Numbered from the stretch's first letter, positions 6,417 through 14,239 are shown. The stretch is 24,207 nucleotides of DNA from Bacteroidales bacterium (GCA_017645985.1 JAGCNK010000117.1:1-24207), one strand, 5' to 3'. Program-made: numbers and translations. Notes: generated from the letters alone by a model not told the origin.

Positions 6417-7760
6417 ATGGAATTGACCGAACTAACCGCCATATCGCCTGTAGACGGCAGATACAGAAACAAAGTTGACGAAATAGCAGAATATTTTTCT
6501 GAATTCGGACTAATCAAATACCGTGTGATGGTAGAAGTGGAGTATTTTATCGCTCTTTGCGAAATTCCCCTTCCTCAGCTCAAAGATTTCGATCGTGCGC
6601 TTTTCAAGCCTTTACGTGCGGCTTACCGCAAGTTTGAAACCAATGACGCGCTCAGAATCAAGGAGATAGAGAAAACCACCAACCACGATGTCAAAGCCGT
6701 AGAATATTTTCTCCGCGAGAAATTCGACGAACTGAATATTCCTCAGTACAAGTCGTTTATCCATTTCGGACTTACCTCGCAGGATATCAACAATACTGCA
6801 GTGCCTTACTCGTTGCAGGCTGCTTTCAACAATGTGTACCTGCCTCTGTTAGACAAGGTTACATTGGAGCTTTATCACCGTTCGGGCGAATGGGCCGACG
6901 TGGCTATGCTTGCCCGCACACACGGACAGCCGGCTAGTCCCACAAAACTGGGCAAGGAGATCGAGGTGTATGTAGAACGCCTTCAAACTCAGATGGGACT
7001 TTTGAAACTTGTGCCTTTCTCGGCTAAGTTTGGCGGCGCTACCGGCAATTTCAACGCTCACAATGTGGCTTATCCCGAAATCGACTGGACAAGGTTTGCC
7101 AACTCGTTTGTTAACCACGTGCTTGGTCTGGAACGCAGCCAGGTGACCACTCAGATAGAACATTACGACAATTTCGCCGCTTTCTGCGACGGTATAAAGC
7201 GTATCAACACCATCCTTATCGACCTTTGCCGCGATATTTGGATGTATATTTCGATGAACTACTTCAAGCAGAAACTCAAAGCTGGCGAAGTAGGCTCGTC
7301 GGCTATGCCTCACAAGGTCAACCCCATCGACTTTGAGAATGCAGAAGGCAACCTCGGTATAGCCAACGCTATATTCACTCATTTGGCGCAGAAGCTTCCT
7401 GTTTCTCGTCTGCAGCGCGACCTTACCGACAGCACCGTTTTGCGCAACATCGGCGTGCCGGTGGCTCACACCATCATTGCTATGAAGTCGCTGCTCAAAG
7501 GTCTCGGCAAGCTTATCCTCCACAAAGAGTCGATCGACGCCGACCTTGAAAGCAACTGGGCTGTGTGCGCCGAGGCTATTCAGACTATCCTCCGTCGCGA
7601 ATGTGTGCCCAACGCTTACGAAAAACTCAAGGAGCTTACACGTGTAAACCGTCAGATCACCGCCGACGATATTCACGGATTTATCCAGACCTTAGATGTA
7701 AAAGACTCTGTTAAAGAGGAACTTATGAAGATTTCTCCGTTTAATTACACGGGAATTTAA
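6417..7760 (+). CDS. purB: Adenylosuccinate lyase
   Basis: PurB catalyses two eliminations of fumarate in purine synthesis: SAICAR to AICAR, and adenylosuccinate to AMP. The 447-residue protein has the E. coli-type N-terminus (LTAISPVDGRYRNKV), the TNHDVKAVEYFL segment (about 86-97), HFGLTSQDINNTA (about 116-128), ARTHGQPASPTKLGKE (about 164-179) with the catalytic His, and the superfamily signature GSSAMPHKVNPIDFEN starting at about residue 293 with the catalytic Ser loop. It has its own promoter. The DUF4159 gene starts 1 nt after its stop, so the two share a transcript although a functional link is not obvious. Confidence 0.97.
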   Translation: MELTELTAISPVDGRYRNKVDEIAEYFSEFGLIKYRVMVEVEYFIALCEIPLPQLKDFDRALFKPLRAAYRKFETNDALRIKEIEKTTNHDVKAVEYFLREKFDELNIPQYKSFIHFGLTSQDINNTAVPYSLQAAFNNVYLPLLDKVTLELYHRSGEWADVAMLARTHGQPASPTKLGKEIEVYVERLQTQMGLLKLVPFSAKFGGATGNFNAHNVAYPEIDWTRFANSFVNHVLGLERSQVTTQIEHYDNFAAFCDGIKRINTILIDLCRDIWMYISMNYFKQKLKAGEVGSSAMPHKVNPIDFENAEGNLGIANAIFTHLAQKLPVSRLQRDLTDSTVLRNIGVPVAHTIIAMKSLLKGLGKLILHKESIDADLESNWAVCAEAIQTILRRECVPNAYEKLKELTRVNRQITADDIHGFIQTLDVKDSVKEELMKISPFNYTGI

Positions 7761-7761
7761 G

Positions 7762-8412
7762 GTGAGGTTTTTTATCACGATATTTCTTTTGGTGTCTGCG
7801 GTTGCAGCTCAATCGCAGACTCTTAAAATAGCCTTATTAAAATATTCAGGAGGTGGCGACTGGTATGCTAATCCCACGTCGCTGCCTAATCTTGTAAAGT
7901 TTTGTAATCAGAACCTGAAGACCAACATCTCTAACGATATTCCCACTGTGGAGCCGGGCAGCGCGGAGATTTTCAACTATCCTTTCGTTCACGCCACGGG
8001 TCACGGCAATGTGGAGTTTTCTGCTTCGGATATCGAGAATCTGCGGCTTTACCTTATGTCGGGAGGCTTTCTGCATTTCGACGACAACTACGGCACACGC
8101 GATTTCGTTTTTAGGGAGATGAAGCGAGTCTTTCCTGACAATCAGTTGGTTGAGATTCCATCATCGCACCTTATTTTTCATCAGAAATACCATTTTAACC
8201 ACGGACTTCCAAAAATTCACGAGCACGACAATCACGCTCCTGTGGCGTATGGCATTTTTGTGGAAGACCGTCTTGTGTTTCTCTACACTTGGGAATGCGA
8301 CCTCGGCGACGGCTGGGAAGATACTGAGGTTCACAACGATACACAAGAAAAACATCTGCAGGCCTTGCAGATGGGAGCTAATATCATCGAATATGTTTTT
8401 GACCACAATTAG
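7762..8412 (+). CDS. Exported DUF4159 family protein
   Basis: A 216-residue secreted or periplasmic protein. A GTG start is used; it directly follows the purB stop and opens a signal peptide (FFITIFLLVSAVAAQS, cleavage near residues 16-19). The mature part fits the DUF4159 family: LKIALLKYSGGGDWYANPTSL, FVHATGHGNVEFSASDIENLRLY, GGFLHFDDNYG and a late ECDLGDGWED. The family has a flavodoxin/class I amidotransferase-like core and often sits in operons for envelope or gliding-type functions. No catalytic role is established. It is convergent with the CHAT-like gene 30 nt away, and I see no terminator hairpin between them. Confidence 0.75.
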   Translation: MRFFITIFLLVSAVAAQSQTLKIALLKYSGGGDWYANPTSLPNLVKFCNQNLKTNISNDIPTVEPGSAEIFNYPFVHATGHGNVEFSASDIENLRLYLMSGGFLHFDDNYGTRDFVFREMKRVFPDNQLVEIPSSHLIFHQKYHFNHGLPKIHEHDNHAPVAYGIFVEDRLVFLYTWECDLGDGWEDTEVHNDTQEKHLQALQMGANIIEYVFDHN

Positions 8413-8442
8413 GTCGCTTGATTTTTCGGGCTACGCTGAAAT

Positions 8443-9003
8443 TTAGTAAGCCACAAAGCCGAATTTCTTAACGTGTCCGGGCATCTCCTGCACAGCCCTT
8501 GCCATAATTCCCTTGGCTGTGTAGCTCGGATGTGTGGCAATGGCGTTTAAGAGCCAGAGCTCAAAAACGAAACTGTTCATAAAGTCCACGTCGCGGGTGT
8601 AACCTGTTATCATTCTTGCGTTTGTGTGGTGCTTGAACGCCCTAATCTCGTTTTCGCGCATACGTAGCGAGCTGCACGATCCGAAATGCACGTTTCGGTT
8701 GAGGAAAAGATTCTCGTGCTTGTTGGCAAAAGTGCGGAGGTTGAGGTTTACTCCGTTGGCAAACTCTATTGCGCTCTTGGCGCCGTGAAAACAGAGATAT
8801 ACCATATCGTATGCCGAGTACGAACTATAATTGAGATGGTTGATGTAATATTCAAAGTCCTGAGACGTAGCCACTTGGCGAAAAGCGTATGGAATATTCA
8901 GAGTGTTTTCAAGAAATTCGAGCAGCGACTTGGCTGCCGACTTCTTTTTCAAATCTTGAATAGACTTGTCCCATTCTGTCTCCAGACAAAAAATTTTGTT
9001 CAT
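8443..9003 (-). CDS. Small CHAT/caspase-like (clan CD) protein, possible orphan peptidase
   Basis: A 186-residue cytoplasmic protein without signal peptide. It carries the two signatures of the caspase-like fold: a hydrophobic strand ending in His-Gly (DMVYLCFHG, H73) and a later strand ending in Ser-Cys (NVHFGSCSS, C110). These are followed by a strand and helix resembling the CHAT C-terminal part (ARMITGYTRDVDFMNSFVFELWLL). H73 and C110 would be the catalytic dyad. At this size it is close to the bare peptidase core with no fused repeat or effector domain. It has a very good promoter of its own and no partner gene in the same direction. I infer the fold from motifs only; an unrelated hypothetical family with chance HG and SC motifs is possible. 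Confidence 0.5.
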   Translation of the reverse strand: MNKIFCLETEWDKSIQDLKKKSAAKSLLEFLENTLNIPYAFRQVATSQDFEYYINHLNYSSYSAYDMVYLCFHGAKSAIEFANGVNLNLRTFANKHENLFLNRNVHFGSCSSLRMRENEIRAFKHHTNARMITGYTRDVDFMNSFVFELWLLNAIATHPSYTAKGIMARAVQEMPGHVKKFGFVAY

Positions 9004-9024
9004 ATACGTTTATTTTTTGAGTAC

Positions 9025-9056
9025 GCAAATATACCAAAATTAATTAATACTACAAA
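9025..9056 (-). promoter_or_regulatory. Promoter of the CHAT-like gene
   Basis: On the minus strand TTTG (9056-9053), 19 nt, TATATTTGC (9033-9025). It is one of the best matches to the Bacteroidota consensus in the window and lies 21 nt before the ATG. Confidence 0.7.
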
Positions 9057-9132
9057 AAAATAGATGATTTTTATTAGTTGTGATCAGTTTTAATTTTTGT
9101 TTAAAAATAGCAGCCTACTGCGTGGCACCTTA

Positions 9133-9163
9133 TTGTAAATACAATTTTTGTTATTACCTTTGC
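9133..9163 (+). promoter_or_regulatory. ABC-F gene promoter
   Basis: TTG (9133-9135), 19 nt, TACCTTTGC (9155-9163), followed by the ATG 17 nt later. It also shows that a TTG at 9148 cannot be the start codon. Confidence 0.7.
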
Positions 9164-9180
9164 GGCAAATAATTACGAAA

Positions 9181-10797
9181 ATGATTACAGTTCAGAATTT
9201 AGCGATACAGTTCGACAAAAAGCCTCTGTTTGAGGATGTTAACTTGAAATTTACACCTGGCAACTGCTACGGTGTTATCGGCGCAAACGGCGCGGGAAAG
9301 TCCACTTTTCTTAAAATTCTTGCAGGCGACCTTGATTCCACACGCGGAACAGTGGAGCTCGGTCACGGCGAGCGTCTCTCAGTGTTGAAACAGAACCACT
9401 TTGAGTTTCAGGATTTTACCGTTTTAGACACCGTGCTTATGGGTCACCGCAAGCTGTGGGACAATATGCAGAAGAAAAACGAGCTCTACGCCAAAGCCGA
9501 TTTCAACGACGAGGACGGAATAGTTCTCGGCAAGCTTGAGGACGAATTTGCCGAAATGGACGGATGGAACGCCGAAAGCAACGCCGCCGCTTTGTTGAGC
9601 GGTCTTGGCATCAAGGAGAACCTCCACAGCCAGCTGATGAAAGACATCAGCGGTAAGGAGCGTGTGAAAGTACTTCTTGCCCAGGCACTTTTCGGAAATC
9701 CCGACAACCTGTTGCTCGACGAGCCTACCAACGACCTTGACCTCGACACCGTTCTTTGGTTGGAAAACTATCTCTCTAATTTCCAGAAGACTGTGATTGT
9801 GGTTTCGCACGACCGTCACTTCCTCGACAATGTCTGCACCGATATTGTGGACATCGACTTCAACAAGATCCGTATGTTCTCGGGCAACTACTCGTTCTGG
9901 TACGAGAGCTCGCAACTTGCTCAACGTCAGCAGGCTGCACAGAACAAGAAAGCCGAGGAGAAGAAGAAGGAACTTTTGGAATTTATCCAGCGATTCAGCG
10001 CCAACGTGGCCAAGAGCAAGCAGACCACCAGCCGCAAGAAGATGCTCGAAAAACTCAATATCGAACAGATTGCTCCCTCCACACGCCACTATCCGGGCAT
10101 AATTTTCACACCCGAGCGTCCTGCCGGCGACAAGGTGCTGGAAGTAAAGGATTTGAGCTACGAGCTTAACGGCGAGGTGCTTTTCAAAAATATCTCGTTT
10201 AATATCGAGCGCAACGACAAGATCGCCCTTCTGTCGCACGACCAGCGTGCTACAACAGCATTTTTCCGCATTATCACTGGTGAGATTCAGCCCACCACAG
10301 GTTCTTTTGCCTGGGGACAGACCATCACCACAGCATACCTTCCCCTCGACAACAACGAGTTTTTCCAAAAGGAAATCTCTATCAAAGACTGGCTCGGACA
10401 GTTCTCTGCCGATACCACAGAGGTATTCCTCCGCGGCTATCTTGGCAAGATGCTATTCTCGGGCGACGACATCAACAAGAAATGCACCGTGCTGTCGGGA
10501 GGTGAGAAAATGCGCTGTATGATAGCCCGTATGATGCTTCAGAATCCCAACCTGATTATGCTCGACCACCCCACCAACCATTTGGATATGGAGTCGATTC
10601 AGGCGTTCAACAACAATATGAAGACCTATCCCGGCAACATCATTATGACATCGCACGACCACGAGTTTATCCACACTGTCTGCAACCGTATTCTCGAAAT
10701 CACTCCCAACGGATTGATTGATAAGTATATGGATTTTGAGGACTATATGGAGGATGAGAAAATCAAAGCTCTCCGCGAGTCGAAATACGTATTGTAA
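9181..10797 (+). CDS. ABC-F ATPase (YbiT-like) with degenerate second nucleotide-binding domain
   Basis: ABC-F proteins are soluble twin-ABC ATPases that act on the ribosome, in translation control or antibiotic protection. Length is 538 residues from the ATG at 9181. The first domain is intact: Walker A GANGAGKST (34-42), a modified signature SGKERVKV and Walker B LLLDEPTNDLD. The linker (about 250-310) is rich in Lys/Arg/Gln, as in the ribosome-contacting P-site tRNA interaction motif. In the second domain the Walker A is replaced by ALLSHDQRATTAFF, which has no GxxGxGK, while the signature LSGGEKMR is kept and Walker B reads LIMLDHPTNHLD with His in place of the catalytic Glu. It may therefore hydrolyse ATP at one site only. 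No drug-resistance gene is nearby, so a housekeeping YbiT-type role is likelier than resistance. Confidence 0.88.
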   Translation: MITVQNLAIQFDKKPLFEDVNLKFTPGNCYGVIGANGAGKSTFLKILAGDLDSTRGTVELGHGERLSVLKQNHFEFQDFTVLDTVLMGHRKLWDNMQKKNELYAKADFNDEDGIVLGKLEDEFAEMDGWNAESNAAALLSGLGIKENLHSQLMKDISGKERVKVLLAQALFGNPDNLLLDEPTNDLDLDTVLWLENYLSNFQKTVIVVSHDRHFLDNVCTDIVDIDFNKIRMFSGNYSFWYESSQLAQRQQAAQNKKAEEKKKELLEFIQRFSANVAKSKQTTSRKKMLEKLNIEQIAPSTRHYPGIIFTPERPAGDKVLEVKDLSYELNGEVLFKNISFNIERNDKIALLSHDQRATTAFFRIITGEIQPTTGSFAWGQTITTAYLPLDNNEFFQKEISIKDWLGQFSADTTEVFLRGYLGKMLFSGDDINKKCTVLSGGEKMRCMIARMMLQNPNLIMLDHPTNHLDMESIQAFNNNMKTYPGNIIMTSHDHEFIHTVCNRILEITPNGLIDKYMDFEDYMEDEKIKALRESKYVL

Positions 10798-10824
10798 TTT
10801 AGATTGTTCATATTTTAATTTATT

Positions 10825-10862
10825 AAGTGTTCACCTAAAAAATTGGTGAACACTTTTTTTTT
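10825..10862 (+). terminator. Rho-independent terminator after the ABC-F gene
   Basis: A perfect 11-bp stem (AAGTGTTCACC 10825-10835 with GGTGAACACTT 10845-10855, 9-nt loop) runs into a T tract to 10862, 28 nt after the ABC-F stop. Confidence 0.93.
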
Positions 10863-10871
10863 ATTCAATTA

Positions 10872-10902
10872 TTTGCTATCATTGTGTGTTGTGATATTTA
10901 TA
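10872..10902 (+). promoter_or_regulatory. Possible promoter of the DUF3857 gene
   Basis: TTTG (10872-10875), 19 nt, TATTTATA (10895-10902). The -7 box has two mismatches to TAnnTTTG, so this is a weak candidate placed correctly after the terminator. Confidence 0.35.
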
Positions 10903-10913
10903 TCTAAATGATT

Positions 10914-12884
10914 ATGAAAAAGTTTGTATTTATCTGTCTGTCAGTGATTTGTTCTCTCTGTGCATATTCTCAGAAAGACACATCTTTTAAGAATTTTGCC
11001 GCAGTGTCGCCCGACGACTTCAAACCTTCGGAGCTTGAGCAGCTTGGCGGATACAAGGCTGTGGTGCTGCTGAATCAGCGCGTTAGCACTTTCAACACCT
11101 ACGACCATCAGGTTATGTTTTTCAACTCGTATCATATTCGCTATAAGGCTTTGGAAGACAATTTCTTGGAAGACAATCAACTAAAAGTTCCGTTCAGCGG
11201 GCGATACGACTACGAAAAAGTGCTTAACACCAAGGCTCGTATCTACCGCCTTGCCAATCAAAAGGTTACCGAGCATAAGATAAAGTATAAGAATGTGGAG
11301 GTGATTGGTCGCGACAGCATCAACAGCTGTCTGATTATCCATTTTCCAGAAATCAAGGCTGGCGATATAGTTGACGTTCAGTACACTAAGGTAACTTTTG
11401 ACTACTCTCATCCCGACGATTGGGATTTTCATTGCGCCTATCCCTGCAAGATTTCGCAGGTGGTTACCGATTTTCCTGATTTTATCGAGTATGAATATCG
11501 TGTTACGGGCGAATTTCCCGCTGTCGAAAGGTCCACAAACTATCATTTCGTATCCATCAATGAGAATTTTTCCACAACCAACGGTCCTGTTAACGTATAT
11601 TCGGAGCGCGGCCAGATGATAACTTTCAGGTTTCCATCCGTTCAGAATGTGTTTACGGCTTACAACACAATCCCTGTGGACACCGTGTATGAGTTTATGC
11701 CGCAGAAGAGGTTTTACGACTCGCGTCTGCTGATGCGTCCCAAGCAGATAACCGAGGATATTCATCAGTCGCCCGCATTGACCGACGTATGGGCGCGGCT
11801 CACCCGTCTGCTGTTTGCCTACGACGAGCCCGGCAACCGTTATCTTTCGAAGTTTGAGGTTTGGAATCAGATTGTTAGTCCCGGCTACATCAAGTTTGAG
11901 AGCAACAACTGGATACGCTTTACCAAAGACCTTCGCCGTAGTTCGGTGTTTTGGAAACCTATACTCAAGTCGTTTGTGCTCAACGAGAAACTCACCGACA
12001 TTTACGACAACGCCGACGCCGTGGATTCGCTCACGCTTTTGAAACAGCTTTATAGCTATGTGACCTCAAATGTTAAGTGGAACGGCACATACTCCAATTG
12101 CATTTTCAACAATCCCGAAACGGTTTTGAAGACAGGCAGGGGCAGCAGCGCCGAAGTAAACGCCACACTTGTTACCCTCTTGCGCCGTGCGGGATTCAAC
12201 GCTCTGCCGGCATTGTCTGCAACCAGAGATTTTGGTGATGTTGACTCGCTGTATGTGAATAAGTTGCAGTTCAACAATATTCTCGCATACGTTTCCTTCA
12301 CTCACGACAACACCTTATATAGTTATATAATCGACGCCACCGATCCTAACCGTCCGTTTGACCAGCTCAACAAGCTGAACATCAACAACCAGTATCTTGT
12401 GATGGAAAACGATGACCATTTCTTTGTGTCGCTGCAGCAGACATTTCCCGACGAGATAGAGCTGTCGGCGCAACTCTCTGACGGAATGTGCCGTGTGTCA
12501 CGCAAAGCCAACGGCGTGTTTATAGAGGAAAACCAGGTTAAGGACACATCTTATGCCTATGGCGGCGGAGATTTGAAACCTGTGTTTAAGCATCTTATGG
12601 GCAGCAATCCGTTCCCCGAACTGGTTCGCTCTATGCCGGTTGACTTTGTGGTGCCGAGGCACTATACTTATCGTGTAGAGTGCGCACAGCCTATGCACAA
12701 CGGTTTTGCTGCGCAGCAGTTTTCGGCGGTAGGAGGAAGGCTCAACGCCGCATTCTCTGTGTCGGACAACAACGGACGCACAGTGTATCAGATAGATGTG
12801 GACATCACCTCACCGTTTTTCGAGTTGTCGGTATACGGCGAGCTGAAAGAGTTTTTTTCCAAGGTGTATGCGGCGGCTGAATAA
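10914..12884 (+). CDS. Exported DUF3857 protein with inactivated transglutaminase-like core
   Basis: A 656-residue exported protein from the ATG at 10914; an ATG at 10908 would add only Met-Ile before the signal peptide. The signal peptide is residues 1 to about 19 (CLSVICSLCAYSQ). Residues about 45-300 match DUF3857 (KTKARIYRLANQK-like segment, IIHFPEIKAGDIVDVQYTK). Residues about 360-480 match a transglutaminase-like core: the helix where the nucleophilic Cys normally sits reads GRGSSAEVNATLV (S411/S412), the expected His position is Asn in FNNILAYV, and IIDATDP keeps the Asp. The triad is thus lost and the domain probably binds peptide or glycan rather than cutting or crosslinking. The last part forms beta-rich modules (DUF3858-like). 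It stands alone between a terminator and the argF promoter. Function is unknown. Confidence 0.82.
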   Translation: MKKFVFICLSVICSLCAYSQKDTSFKNFAAVSPDDFKPSELEQLGGYKAVVLLNQRVSTFNTYDHQVMFFNSYHIRYKALEDNFLEDNQLKVPFSGRYDYEKVLNTKARIYRLANQKVTEHKIKYKNVEVIGRDSINSCLIIHFPEIKAGDIVDVQYTKVTFDYSHPDDWDFHCAYPCKISQVVTDFPDFIEYEYRVTGEFPAVERSTNYHFVSINENFSTTNGPVNVYSERGQMITFRFPSVQNVFTAYNTIPVDTVYEFMPQKRFYDSRLLMRPKQITEDIHQSPALTDVWARLTRLLFAYDEPGNRYLSKFEVWNQIVSPGYIKFESNNWIRFTKDLRRSSVFWKPILKSFVLNEKLTDIYDNADAVDSLTLLKQLYSYVTSNVKWNGTYSNCIFNNPETVLKTGRGSSAEVNATLVTLLRRAGFNALPALSATRDFGDVDSLYVNKLQFNNILAYVSFTHDNTLYSYIIDATDPNRPFDQLNKLNINNQYLVMENDDHFFVSLQQTFPDEIELSAQLSDGMCRVSRKANGVFIEENQVKDTSYAYGGGDLKPVFKHLMGSNPFPELVRSMPVDFVVPRHYTYRVECAQPMHNGFAAQQFSAVGGRLNAAFSVSDNNGRTVYQIDVDITSPFFELSVYGELKEFFSKVYAAAE

Positions 12885-12902
12885 TTTCAGTGTTTCGCTT
12901 AC

Positions 12903-12932
12903 TTGGTTTTCAATATTTTTCGTTAATTTTGC
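12903..12932 (+). promoter_or_regulatory. argF promoter
   Basis: TTG (12903-12905), 18 nt, TAATTTTGC (12924-12932), an exact TAnnTTTGC, 21 nt before the ATG. No ArgR-type palindrome was recognised. Confidence 0.65.
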
Positions 12933-12953
12933 AAAAAACAACGTTTTAACCAG

Positions 12954-13955
12954 ATGACAGTGAATTTAAAAAACAGAAGCCTGCTGACTCTCCTCGACTT
13001 CACACCCGAGGAAATCAATTACTTGTTGCAGTTGGCAGCCGATTTGAAAAAAGCCAAATCGCAGGGAACAGAGGTGAAGCATATGACCGGAAAGAACATA
13101 GCTTTAGTATTTGAAAAAACATCCACCCGCACCCGTTGCGCATTTGAGGTGGCAGCCGCCGACCAAGGTGCAAGAACGGTATACATCACACCCTCGGGCA
13201 GCCAGCTCGGACACAAGGAGTCTATCAAGGATTCGGCGCGTGTGTTCGGACGTATGTTCGACGCCATTGAGTACCGTGGCTTTGGTCAGAAGATTGTGGA
13301 GCAGCTTGCCGAATTTTCGGGTCGTCCCGTTTGGAACGGACTCACCAACGAGTTTCATCCCACACAGGCACTCGCCGACCTGCTCACTATGAAAGAGCAT
13401 TTAAAAAAGGACGTTAAGGATATGAAATTCGCCTTTCTTGGTGATTGTCACTGCAATACGTCAAACTCGCTTTTGGTTATCGCCTCCAAGCTGGGTATGG
13501 ACATCCGTCTTGTGGGTCCCAAGAAATTGTCGCCCGACGCCAACCTTCTCGACAAGTGTAAGGCATTGGCACTGGCTTCAGGCGCAAAAATCACCGTTAC
13601 CGACGACATCGCCGAGGGCGTTAAAGATTGCGACGTGATTTATACCGACGTTTGGGTGTCGATGGGCGAACCCGCCGAAGTGTGGAAAGAGCGCATCGAT
13701 TTGCTCCTCAAATATCGTGTTGACAGCAACTGCCTCAAACTCAGCGGCAACCCCGATGTCAAGTTTATGCACTGCCTGCCCGCATTCCACGATTTGGACA
13801 CCAGCGTGGGACGTCAGATTTACGAAAAGTACGGTTTGGACTGTATCGAGGTAACCGACGAAGTGTTTGAATCTCCGGCATCTATCGTGTTCGACCAAGC
13901 TGAAAACCGTCTTCACACTATCAAGGCGGTGATGGTGGCCACATTGGGCGACTAA
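12954..13955 (+). CDS. argF: Ornithine carbamoyltransferase, canonical type
   Basis: The enzyme joins carbamoyl phosphate and ornithine to give citrulline in arginine synthesis, or runs in reverse in the arginine deiminase pathway. The 333-residue protein has the carbamoyl-phosphate site FEKTSTRTR (STRTR 57-61), PSGSQLGHKESIKDSARV, VWNGLTNEFHPTQALADLLTM, a GDCHCNTSNSLL nucleotide-fold turn, and the ornithine-side HCLPAFHD (H273-C274-L275-P276). This is the E. coli ArgF/ArcB pattern and not the shortened pattern of the N-acetyl- or N-succinylornithine transcarbamylases that many Bacteroidota use. It has its own promoter and terminator and stands alone, so sequence context does not tell anabolic from catabolic use. 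Confidence 0.94.
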   Translation: MTVNLKNRSLLTLLDFTPEEINYLLQLAADLKKAKSQGTEVKHMTGKNIALVFEKTSTRTRCAFEVAAADQGARTVYITPSGSQLGHKESIKDSARVFGRMFDAIEYRGFGQKIVEQLAEFSGRPVWNGLTNEFHPTQALADLLTMKEHLKKDVKDMKFAFLGDCHCNTSNSLLVIASKLGMDIRLVGPKKLSPDANLLDKCKALALASGAKITVTDDIAEGVKDCDVIYTDVWVSMGEPAEVWKERIDLLLKYRVDSNCLKLSGNPDVKFMHCLPAFHDLDTSVGRQIYEKYGLDCIEVTDEVFESPASIVFDQAENRLHTIKAVMVATLGD

Positions 13956-14006
13956 CGGCAAGCGGCACAGATAAATGTTTTAGTCATACTTCATGTTTAA
14001 TATTCG

Positions 14007-14045
14007 CGCCTTGGAAGTTTTTTCTCCAAGGCGTTCTTTTTTTCC
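14007..14045 (+). terminator. Rho-independent terminator after argF
   Basis: A 9-bp stem (CGCCTTGGA 14007-14015 with TCCAAGGCG 14025-14033, 9-nt loop) is followed by a T-rich run to about 14043. Confidence 0.88.
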
Positions 14046-14052
14046 CCTAAAA

Positions 14053-14085
14053 TTTGTACCTAAAAAAATAAAACCCTATATTTGC
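14053..14085 (+). promoter_or_regulatory. corA promoter
   Basis: TTTG (14053-14056), 20 nt, TATATTTGC (14077-14085), an excellent consensus match. It leaves a transcribed leader of roughly 145-150 nt before corA, much longer than the short leaders of panB, purB, argF and the ABC-F gene. Confidence 0.72.
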
Positions 14086-14119
14086 ACCGTAAATAAAGAA
14101 AAATTTTAGTTTTTATCCT

Positions 14120-14173
14120 ATGGACGAAGACCCTTATAATTTAGAAAGATTTAATTTTTTCCCGGAGGGGTAA
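14120..14173 (+). CDS. Putative 17-residue leader peptide of corA
   Basis: ATG at 14120 opens a 17-codon frame, MDEDPYNLERFNFFPEG, ending at TAA 14171-14173 inside the corA leader. The N-terminus is acidic with an early proline (D2, E3, D4, P5). MgtL, the leader peptide of the Salmonella mgtA Mg2+ transporter gene, begins similarly, and such sequences destabilise ribosomes when Mg2+ is low. Its last codons contain the GGAGG (14164-14168) that can pair with the anti-SD element of the leader. No SD precedes it, as for most genes here. Alternatives: a chance ORF, or a short relic, since DPYN-L-x-RF resembles the start of DUF1810 family proteins. Confidence 0.4.
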   Translation: MDEDPYNLERFNFFPEG

Positions 14174-14233
14174 GAACGTTTCTTTTTTGGAAACCTCCTT
14201 TTCCCGACTCTTGGGAAATGAAATTTGGAGGTT
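14164..14233 (+). promoter_or_regulatory. corA leader with two competing hairpins around its Shine-Dalgarno site
   Basis: A central CCTCC (14194-14198) has two perfect partners. Upstream GGAGG (14164-14168, in the last codons of the leader ORF) gives an antisequestering fold, helped by an inner GTTTC/GAAAC stem (14178-14182 with 14190-14194) that cannot coexist with the other fold. Downstream GGAGGTT (14227-14233) pairs with AACCTCC (14192-14198) and covers the corA SD, stabilised by an inner TTTCCC/GGGAAA hairpin (14200-14205 with 14213-14218). The corA SD GGAGG (14227-14231), 8 nt before the ATG, is the only strong SD noticed among the starts examined, which makes SD masking a plausible switch. 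Confidence 0.5.
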
Positions 14234-14239
14234 CAGCAA

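Noticed and set aside
6849..7676. 275-codon open frame on the minus strand
   Set aside because: It is antisense to purB, with no recognisable domain or start signal.
9148..9180. In-frame TTG start for the ABC-F protein
   Set aside because: It overlaps the promoter -7 box; the ATG at 9181 begins the first beta strand of the ABC domain as expected.
9424..10368. 314-codon open frame on the minus strand
   Set aside because: It lies entirely inside the clear ABC-F gene; its protein is His/Val/Leu-rich and matches no family. Codon bias of the sense gene explains the lack of stops.
10391..10903. Possible additional overlapping genes in the ABC-F 3' region
   Set aside because: Frames here are short, compositionally odd and run through the Walker B coding sequence or the terminator; nothing supports them.
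14225..14239. In-frame TTG start for CorA
   Set aside because: The TTG is part of the GGAGG SD region, and the ATG at 14240 has ideal 8-nt spacing.
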